Shown in pieces: positions 54,983 through 61,537 of a stretch of DNA of 64,000 nt (positions within the stretch are counted from its first letter, which is position 1; every line of letters starts with the position of its first letter). The stretch is from Streptomyces sp. SCSIO 30461. Its GTDB lineage: Bacteria; Actinomycetota; Actinomycetes; Streptomycetales; Streptomycetaceae. The notes under the pieces are model-generated. The model searched no databases and had not been told where the DNA came from. It saw nothing but the letters and a program-made list of their open reading frames with translations. Made by a program: the position numbers and the translations under genes. The stretch is from the NCBI RefSeq assembly GCF_037023745.1, contig NZ_CP146101.1, positions 4,642,001 to 4,706,000 of the forward strand. Direction: 5' to 3'.

Positions 54983-57634
54983 ATGACCTGCACCATTGCT
55001 CCCCGGAGCGTCAACCTCCAAGGCGTGTGCCTAGTGGACGAAGCGCACGGCTGGGCCGTCGGCGACGGAGGCATGATCCTCGCGACCGACGACGGCGGCT
55101 CGCGCTGGCACTCCCAGAGCAGTACCGACAAGGATCTGCGCGCGGTCTGCTTCGCCGACACCGAGCGCGGCTGGATAGCGGGCCGTGACGGCGTCATCCT
55201 GCATACCACCGATGGCGGCCGGCACTGGGACCAGCGGGAGACCGGCACGGATCGGAACCTATACGGCATCTCCTTCGAGCCGGCCGGCCGCACCGGCTGG
55301 GCCGTAGGCGACAGCGGCACCATCCTCGCTTCCTTCGATGGTGGGTTGACCTGGCAGCCGCAAAGTTCCGACGACACCCACTTCACCCGCTGCTTCACTC
55401 TGGACGAGAAGACCGCCTGGATCATCGGCAAGCGCGGCACGATCCACGCCACCACCGATGCGGGCGCGACCTGGGTCGTCCAGCAGAGCAAGGCCGAGGT
55501 CGACCTGCGCGGCATCTACGCCGTCTCTCCTGAGCTGTGCTGGGCCGTCGGCCGCATGGGCACCGTCCTGCGCTCCGAGGACGGCGGCACCACATGGACC
55601 AGGACGGACAGCGGCACCGGCCTCGATCTGTACGGGCTGTGGGCGGCACCCGACGGCCGCGAAGTCAGGACCTCCGGCGACGACGGCGTCATCCTCGCCT
55701 CCCACGACGGCGGCCGCACCTGGTCCCCGCAGTCCAGCGGCACGGCCAAGGACGTGGTGTCCCTCGCCTTCATGCCCGACACCCGGCACGGCTGGATGGT
55801 CGGCGACTCCGGGCTCATCCTCGCTACCCCGGACGGCGGCGGTACCTGGACGCCGCAGCTCAGCGGCATCCACAAGGACCTCGCCGGCCTGCACGGCGCG
55901 GGCACCGCCCGCTGGGCGGTCGGCCGGGACGGCCTGCTCGCGCTCACCACGGACGGCGGCGCCACTTGGCAGATGGGCGACACCGGCACCGGCGCACAGC
56001 TCTGGGACGTCACCTTCCTCGCCGACGCGCGGCGCGGCTGGGCCGTCGGCGACGCCGGCCTCGTCCTGGCCACCGAGGACGGTGGTACGTCCTGGCGTCG
56101 CCAGGACACCCCCATCGAAGTCCCCCTGTTTGGCGTCTACTTCGAGGACGACTGCGGCTGGGCGGTCGGCGCCGCCGGTACGGTCCTGGCCACCGACGAC
56201 CTCGGAACCACTTGGCGCCTGATGGACACCCCCACCGAACTGTCGCTGCTGAGCGTCCACTTCGAACCTGGTGGCAAGCAGGGCTGGGCCGTTGGCCCTG
56301 AGGGCACGATCCTCGGCACCGACGACGCAGGTACCACCTGGCAGTGCCAGGACGCCGCGACACAGACCACCCTGACGCACGTCCACGCCGGCACCGGCGG
56401 CGCGGCACGCATCGTCGGCCGTGCCGGCACCGTACTGACGACAACGAACGGCGGTGCCACCTGGGAGACGCAGGTCACTGGTACCGATGTCAGCCTCTGG
56501 GGCGTCGCGTTCACCGTGTCCGGCGAGCACGGTTGGGCGGTCGGCGACTGCGGTACGGTCCTCGCCACTGCGGACGGCGGCGTCACCTGGGCGCACCAGG
56601 ACAGCGGCGTCGTCGACAACCTGAAGACCGTGTGGGCGCAGCCCGACGGCGCCCAGGTGTACGCCGCCGGCGACGGGAGTTCCGTCATCGCCACCGAGAA
56701 CCACGGCGCAACCTGGTCCTCGCACGTCGCCAGCACGGGCCGGAACCTCTACGGCGTTCACATCTTCCCCGGCGGCCAGGACGGCTGGGTGGTAGGCGAC
56801 GGCGGCACCGTGCTGGCCACCCGCGCCGGCCGCCGCTGGACCCCGCAGCCCAGCGGCACGGCCGCGAACCTCTACTCCGTCTCGCCGGCCGACCACACCA
56901 CCGCCTGGGCCGTCGGCCGGGCCGGCACCATCCTGGTCACGCGCGACGCCGGCACCTCCTGGCAGCTGCAGCCCAGCGGCAGCACCAAGGACCTCCTCGA
57001 AGTCCACGTCCGCCCCGACGCCCGCACCGGCTGGGCCGTCGGCGACCGCGGCACCATCCTCGGCACCCGGGACGGGGGCACCACCTGGGTGCACCAGCCC
57101 AGCCCGTACACCGGCTGCGGCCTGTGGGCGGTGGACTTCGCCGACGACTGCACGGGCTGGGCAGTCGGCACCGGCGGCACCGTCTTCGCTACCCGGGACG
57201 GCGGGACCACCTGGGAGACACAGGACAGTGGCGGCGAGGACGACCTGATAGACATCCACGCCGTCGACACCGCCACGGCCTGGGCCGTCGGACACCGCGG
57301 CACCGTGCTTCACACCGGGGACGGCGGCCGCACCTGGGAGCGCCGTGAGAGCGCCACCCGGCAGAACTTCACCGCCGTGCACTTCTCGCCCGACGGCCGG
57401 CTCGGCTGTGTGGTCGGCCGTAGCGACACCGCCATGACGTCGCACGACGGCGGCACGACCTGGGAGGTCGGCGTCATCGGCACCGGGATGTCCCTGTGGA
57501 ACGTGCGGATCCTCTCCGAACTCGAGTCATGGATCGTCGGCGACGAAGGCACCGTACTGTCGACTTCCGACGGCGGTGCCACCTGGGAACAGCACTTCTA
57601 CAGCCCGGAGAAGGACACGGCCGCCCACGGCTGA
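54983..57634 (+). CDS. Giant BNR/Ycf48-like beta-propeller protein, 21 repeats
   Basis: An 883-residue protein built almost entirely from about 42-residue repeats of the form GWAVGDxGTILxTxDGGxTW. I count 21 units, which would make three seven-bladed propellers. Ycf48/BNR-like propellers act in photosystem assembly, glycosidases and extracellular scaffolds. There is no signal peptide or membrane anchor, so it is probably cytoplasmic. ATG 54983 has GAGG upstream; an earlier in-frame start at 54797 lies inside the MFS gene. It sits 64 bp after the MFS gene and 33 bp before the RraA-like gene, so it shares their operon. Role unknown. Confidence 0.85.
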   Translation: MTCTIAPRSVNLQGVCLVDEAHGWAVGDGGMILATDDGGSRWHSQSSTDKDLRAVCFADTERGWIAGRDGVILHTTDGGRHWDQRETGTDRNLYGISFEPAGRTGWAVGDSGTILASFDGGLTWQPQSSDDTHFTRCFTLDEKTAWIIGKRGTIHATTDAGATWVVQQSKAEVDLRGIYAVSPELCWAVGRMGTVLRSEDGGTTWTRTDSGTGLDLYGLWAAPDGREVRTSGDDGVILASHDGGRTWSPQSSGTAKDVVSLAFMPDTRHGWMVGDSGLILATPDGGGTWTPQLSGIHKDLAGLHGAGTARWAVGRDGLLALTTDGGATWQMGDTGTGAQLWDVTFLADARRGWAVGDAGLVLATEDGGTSWRRQDTPIEVPLFGVYFEDDCGWAVGAAGTVLATDDLGTTWRLMDTPTELSLLSVHFEPGGKQGWAVGPEGTILGTDDAGTTWQCQDAATQTTLTHVHAGTGGAARIVGRAGTVLTTTNGGATWETQVTGTDVSLWGVAFTVSGEHGWAVGDCGTVLATADGGVTWAHQDSGVVDNLKTVWAQPDGAQVYAAGDGSSVIATENHGATWSSHVASTGRNLYGVHIFPGGQDGWVVGDGGTVLATRAGRRWTPQPSGTAANLYSVSPADHTTAWAVGRAGTILVTRDAGTSWQLQPSGSTKDLLEVHVRPDARTGWAVGDRGTILGTRDGGTTWVHQPSPYTGCGLWAVDFADDCTGWAVGTGGTVFATRDGGTTWETQDSGGEDDLIDIHAVDTATAWAVGHRGTVLHTGDGGRTWERRESATRQNFTAVHFSPDGRLGCVVGRSDTAMTSHDGGTTWEVGVIGTGMSLWNVRILSELESWIVGDEGTVLSTSDGGATWEQHFYSPEKDTAAHG

Positions 57635-57667
57635 CCGACCCACCACAACACAGGAACAGAGGAAGCA

Positions 57668-58282
57668 ATGGACAACGCATTCAAGGACGTTCCCCCCACC
57701 ACCCTCGCCGACCTGCTGGGCCGAGAGCAGGTCATGGACATCGGCATCCGCCCGCTGTGGGACTCGCCGCGCGTCGCGGGACCCGCGTACACCGTACGGT
57801 GCGAGCCCGGCGACAACCTGATGCTGCACGCCGCGATCTACCGCGCCGAGCCGGGCTCGATCGTCGTCGTGGAGTCGGGCGACGTGGACTACGCGCTGGC
57901 CGGCGGCAACGTGTGTGCCGTCGCCCAGCGCCGGGGCGTCGCGGCCTTCGTGGTCGACGGTGTCATACGCGACCTCGCCGAGGTGCGCGAGGCCGGCTTC
58001 CCGGTCTTCTCGCGCGGCGTCATCCCGATCCCCGGCACCAAGAAGAAGGTCGGCGCGCATGGTGAGCCGGCCCGCGTCGGCGGTGTGCTGGTGCACGCCG
58101 GCGATATCGTGGTCGCCGACGAGGAGGGCATCGTCGTCGTCCCCGTCGCCCGCCAAGAGGAGATCCTCGCGGCCGCTCAGGCGAAGCTCGCCAAGGAGGC
58201 CGAGCAGTCCCTTGACGCCTGGGAGGAGAACCACCGCGCCCGCATCGAGAAGGCGCTGAGTGACCAGGGCTTCATCGGCTGA
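57668..58282 (+). CDS. RraA-family aldolase/oxaloacetate decarboxylase
   Basis: A 204-residue protein with the RraA/HMG-aldolase signatures: GGNVCAVAQRRG, DGVIRDLAEV (Arg and Asp of the active site) and GDIVVADEEGIVVVP. Family members cleave 4-hydroxy-4-methyl- or 4-carboxy-2-oxoglutarate to pyruvate and a 2-oxo acid and also decarboxylate oxaloacetate. ATG 57668 follows GAGGAAGCA. With citrate-synthase chemistry next to it, it might make or remove oxaloacetate or split a tricarboxylate-like intermediate. It is followed by a terminator. Confidence 0.87.
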   Translation: MDNAFKDVPPTTLADLLGREQVMDIGIRPLWDSPRVAGPAYTVRCEPGDNLMLHAAIYRAEPGSIVVVESGDVDYALAGGNVCAVAQRRGVAAFVVDGVIRDLAEVREAGFPVFSRGVIPIPGTKKKVGAHGEPARVGGVLVHAGDIVVADEEGIVVVPVARQEEILAAAQAKLAKEAEQSLDAWEENHRARIEKALSDQGFIG

Positions 58283-58330
58283 CCGGATCCCCGTCCGCGC
58301 ACGAAACCCCTTCAGCCGAAATCCTTTCAG

Positions 58331-58365
58331 CGACGTACCCCGGGCCAACACCCCGGGGTACGTCG
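58331..58365 (+). terminator. Strong terminator hairpin after the RraA-like gene
   Basis: CGACGTACCCCGGG pairs perfectly over 14 bp with CCCGGGGTACGTCG, with a 7-base loop, followed by CGTTTCTG. It separates the regulator/transport/RraA operon from the adenylation operon. Confidence 0.85.
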
Positions 58366-58542
58366 CGTTTCTGCGTTACTTCCTTCGCACGGAAGCCAAC
58401 AGGCGCTCGCCGCGCGGCAAACGAGCAGAACGCCTTTTTCTCAGGTTAAGAGCGTTTAGGGGTTCAGCGCACGCAATAGAGCCACCCGGAAACGCCGTGA
58501 CTAGCGTCGTCCGGGTCCAGCCATCGATGAGTTCGGATCGAC
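58366..58542 (+). promoter_or_regulatory. Promoter region of the adenylation/ACP-CS/aconitase operon
   Basis: About 175 bp with several T-rich patches (CCTTTTTCTC, GGTTAAGAGCGTTTAGG) and no coding signal lie between terminator and adenylation gene. This is the expected promoter place; I could not assign -35/-10 elements or an operator. Confidence 0.4.
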
Positions 58543-60105
58543 ATGACCACAGCACTGAACTTGCGCCTGGGCGCCGGCCTCCACCACCACGCGCGCGTCC
58601 TGCCCGACCGCGTCGCCCTGACCATCGGCCGCCGCGACTACACCTACGAAGAGGCTGCGGCCACCGCGCGCCGGTGGGCTGCTCTACTGGTCGAGGCGGC
58701 CGGCGGCCGCCCCCGCCGAGTCGGAGTATTCGCCCACCGCAGCGAGGCCTCCTACCTGGGTGTCGCCGCCGCGCTGTGCGCCGGCGCCGCATTCGTACCG
58801 CTGAACCGGAAGTTCCCGGCCGAGCGCACCCGCTCCATGCTCGAGCGTGCCGACGTCGACGCGCTCATCGTCGACGCCGCCTCGGTGCCCGGCCTCGCCG
58901 ACCTGCTGCGGGACCTGCCGCGCAAGCCGGTCGTGCTGCTGCCCGACATCGTACGAAGCCAGGCCAGCGACCTCGGAGACGTACGGGTGCTGGACGCCAT
59001 GGACCTGGCCGTGGCCGCGCCGCTGGAGGAGCTGCCTGAGGTGGCGCCCGACGACATCGCGTATCTGCTGTTCACCTCGGGCAGTACCGGCGTCCCGAAG
59101 GGCGTCCCGGTCACTCACGGCAACGTACGAGCGTTCCTCGACGCCAACCAGGAGCGCTACCGGCTCACCCCCGACGACCGGGTCACCCAGACCTTCGACC
59201 AGACCTTCGACCTGTCGGTCTTCGACCTCTTCATGGCCTGGGAGAACGGCGCGCGGCTCTGCTCGATGGAGTCCATAGAGCTCCTGGCACCCTTCAAGTA
59301 CCTTGAGCGCAACGGGATCACGGTGTGGTTCTCCGTGCCCTCCGTCGCCGCCGTACTGCGCAAGCGCGGCGTGCTCCGACCGAGCACCATGCCCACGCTG
59401 CGCTGGAGCCTGTTCTGCGGTGAGGCGCTGCCCCGCGCCACCGCCGAGGCCTGGCAGGCCGCCGCCCCGCAGTCGGTAGTGGAGAACCTGTACGGGCCGA
59501 CCGAGCTCACCATCGCCTGCACGGTGCACCGCTGGGACCCTGCGACCAGCCCCGCGGCCTGCGTGCACGACAACGTGCCGATCGGCCGCCCCTATCCCGG
59601 ACTCCAACCCCTTGTGGTGGACGAGGAGTTGAAGCCAATACCGGACGGGGAGACCGGCGAGCTCTGCATGGCCGGACCGCAGACCACCTCCGGCTACTGG
59701 CAGGCTCCCGAGATCACCGCCGAACGTTACTTCAAGCACCAGGGCCGTACCTACTACCGCACGGGAGACCTGGTTCGGCTGCAGGACGGCGAGTACGTCT
59801 GCCTCGGCCGCAACGACCAGCAAGTCAAGGTCGGTGGCCACCGCGTCGAACTGGGCGAGATCGAGGCCGTGCTGCGCCGCGCGGGCGCCGTCGAGGCGGT
59901 CGCCCTGCTGTGGCCCGACCCCGACACCATCACCGCCGTGGTCTCCGGTGCCATGGACCCGGCCGCGCTGACCGAGGCCTGCGACGCCGCGCTGCCCCCC
60001 TACATGACGCCGTCCTCCGTGCACGTCGTCGAGGCGATGCCGGTCAACGGCAACGGCAAGATCGACCGTGGTGCGCTACGCAGCAGGCTCGACGAAGGCC
60101 TCTGA
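58543..60105 (+). CDS. Stand-alone adenylation enzyme (amino-acid type)
   Basis: A 520-residue ANL enzyme with the core motifs YLLFTSGSTGVPKGVPVTHG (A3), QTFDLSVFDLFMAW (A4, with the Asp that holds an alpha-amino group), ENLYGPTEL (A5), TYYRTGDLVR (A7), GRNDQQVKVGGHRVELGEIE (A8) and NGNGKIDR (A10). It resembles free-standing NRPS A domains and DltA. It should activate an amino acid and load it on a carrier; the only carrier in view is the N-terminal domain of the next gene, which starts 22 bases later. Substrate prediction would need the specificity pocket. Confidence 0.88.
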   Translation: MTTALNLRLGAGLHHHARVLPDRVALTIGRRDYTYEEAAATARRWAALLVEAAGGRPRRVGVFAHRSEASYLGVAAALCAGAAFVPLNRKFPAERTRSMLERADVDALIVDAASVPGLADLLRDLPRKPVVLLPDIVRSQASDLGDVRVLDAMDLAVAAPLEELPEVAPDDIAYLLFTSGSTGVPKGVPVTHGNVRAFLDANQERYRLTPDDRVTQTFDQTFDLSVFDLFMAWENGARLCSMESIELLAPFKYLERNGITVWFSVPSVAAVLRKRGVLRPSTMPTLRWSLFCGEALPRATAEAWQAAAPQSVVENLYGPTELTIACTVHRWDPATSPAACVHDNVPIGRPYPGLQPLVVDEELKPIPDGETGELCMAGPQTTSGYWQAPEITAERYFKHQGRTYYRTGDLVRLQDGEYVCLGRNDQQVKVGGHRVELGEIEAVLRRAGAVEAVALLWPDPDTITAVVSGAMDPAALTEACDAALPPYMTPSSVHVVEAMPVNGNGKIDRGALRSRLDEGL

Positions 60106-60127
60106 CCTCAACCGAAGAAAGGAAATC

Positions 60128-61537
60128 GTGAGCAACGCCGACCAGCTCATCGCCCGCACCCTCGGCATCGCCGAGGACCGCGTCACGGACGGGCTCGAAT
60201 ACCAGTCGATCAGGGAGTGGGACTCGCTCGGCCATGTCTCGCTGATGGTCGCCATCGAGCAGGAGTACGGCGTCGAGGTCGACGACGACCTCACGCTGGA
60301 GCTCCGTTCGGTGGCCGCTATCCGTGAGTTCGCTGCCGGCCGAGCCGCCCGGGTGGCCCCCGGGAAAGCAGGCGCCGCTGCGGCCGCACCCGAACGGGGC
60401 GCGCGCCGTACCGTGCACCGCGGCCTGGAGGGCGTCACTTTCGACCAGACCACCATCACGCACATCGACGGCGCCGAGGGCATCCTCGAATACCGCGGCT
60501 ACAGCATCCACGACCTGGCCGAGCGTGCCTCGTTCGAGGAGGTCGCGTATCTGCTGGTGCACGGCGAAATCCCGGACGCCGCCGCCCTTCAGACCTTCGA
60601 GAAGCAACTGCGTGCCGCCCGCGCGCTGCCCGCCCCCGTCCTCGACCTCGTCCGCTCCCTCGCGCACGCGCACCCCATGGAGGCGCTGCGCACCTGTGTG
60701 TCGGCGCTCGGCGCGTTCGGTCTGCAGCGGGTGCCTGGCACCGACGAGAGCTATACCGAGGCCCGCGAGACCGGCATCGCGCTGATTGCCCGGATACCGA
60801 TGATCGCCGCCGCCCACCACGCCTTCCGCAGTGGCCGCGAGCCACTGCAGCCGCCCGAGGACGCCACTCACGCCGAGGCGTTCCTCACTGTTCTGCTCGG
60901 CGAGCGGCCCTCGCCGGCCGCGGTGCGGTTCATCGACAAGGGCTTCATCGTCCACGCCGACCACAGTTCCAATGCCTCCGCCTTCACCGCCCGCGTCGCC
61001 ATCGGCTGCCGCTCCGGTATGACGGCCGCGATCACCGCCGCCGTCGCGGCCTTCGCGGGGTCCGTGCACGGCGGCGCCGCCGAGCGCGTCGTCGGCCTCA
61101 TCGACCAGGTCGGCTCCCCGGAGAATGCCGAAGCCCATGTCGCGGCGCTGCAGCGCCGGGGCGAGCCCGTGATGGGCTTCGGCCACCGCGTCTACCGCAC
61201 CGAGGACCCCCGGGTGCGTCATCTGCGTTCCACGGTCGTCGAGTTGAGCGCGGAGCGCGGTGACACCACCGGCCTCGACATCCTCGACGCTGTGGCCGCC
61301 GCGATGCGCCCGTACAGCCGACACGGCGTCGCCGCCAACGTGGACCTCTACTCCGGGCTCGCCTACCGGCTGCTCGGCCTGCCCGACGACCTGGCGGTGC
61401 CGCTCTTCGTCGTCGGCCGCGCCCCCGGCTGGGTCGCCCAGGCACTCGAGCAGCAGTCCAACAACGTGCTGATCCGGCCGCTGCTCGCCTATGTGGGACC
61501 GCACGGGCAGACGTACCGGAAGGCGGACGACCGATGA
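60128..61537 (+). CDS. Carrier protein fused to citrate synthase
   Basis: A 469-residue bifunctional protein. Residues 1-75 are an acyl/peptidyl carrier domain with WDSLGHVSLM, whose S33 is the phosphopantetheine site. An Ala/Pro linker (about 75-98) leads to a complete small-type citrate synthase (100-469): GAEGILEYRGYSIHDLA, the HADH pair H276/H279, SVHGGAAERV with H314, GFGHRVYRTEDPR and NVDLYSG with D406, so all catalytic residues are present. The GTG at 60128 has AGGAAA upstream. Citrate synthases normally use acyl-CoA; fusion to a carrier suggests a carrier-bound acyl or aminoacyl donor condensed with oxaloacetate or another 2-oxo acid. The aconitase start overlaps its stop (ATGA). Confidence 0.9.
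   Translation: MSNADQLIARTLGIAEDRVTDGLEYQSIREWDSLGHVSLMVAIEQEYGVEVDDDLTLELRSVAAIREFAAGRAARVAPGKAGAAAAAPERGARRTVHRGLEGVTFDQTTITHIDGAEGILEYRGYSIHDLAERASFEEVAYLLVHGEIPDAAALQTFEKQLRAARALPAPVLDLVRSLAHAHPMEALRTCVSALGAFGLQRVPGTDESYTEARETGIALIARIPMIAAAHHAFRSGREPLQPPEDATHAEAFLTVLLGERPSPAAVRFIDKGFIVHADHSSNASAFTARVAIGCRSGMTAAITAAVAAFAGSVHGGAAERVVGLIDQVGSPENAEAHVAALQRRGEPVMGFGHRVYRTEDPRVRHLRSTVVELSAERGDTTGLDILDAVAAAMRPYSRHGVAANVDLYSGLAYRLLGLPDDLAVPLFVVGRAPGWVAQALEQQSNNVLIRPLLAYVGPHGQTYRKADDR

Noticed and set aside
55259..57445. 728-codon minus-strand frame opposite the propeller gene
   Set aside because: Repetitive shadow of the 21-repeat protein; composition mirrors the coding strand.
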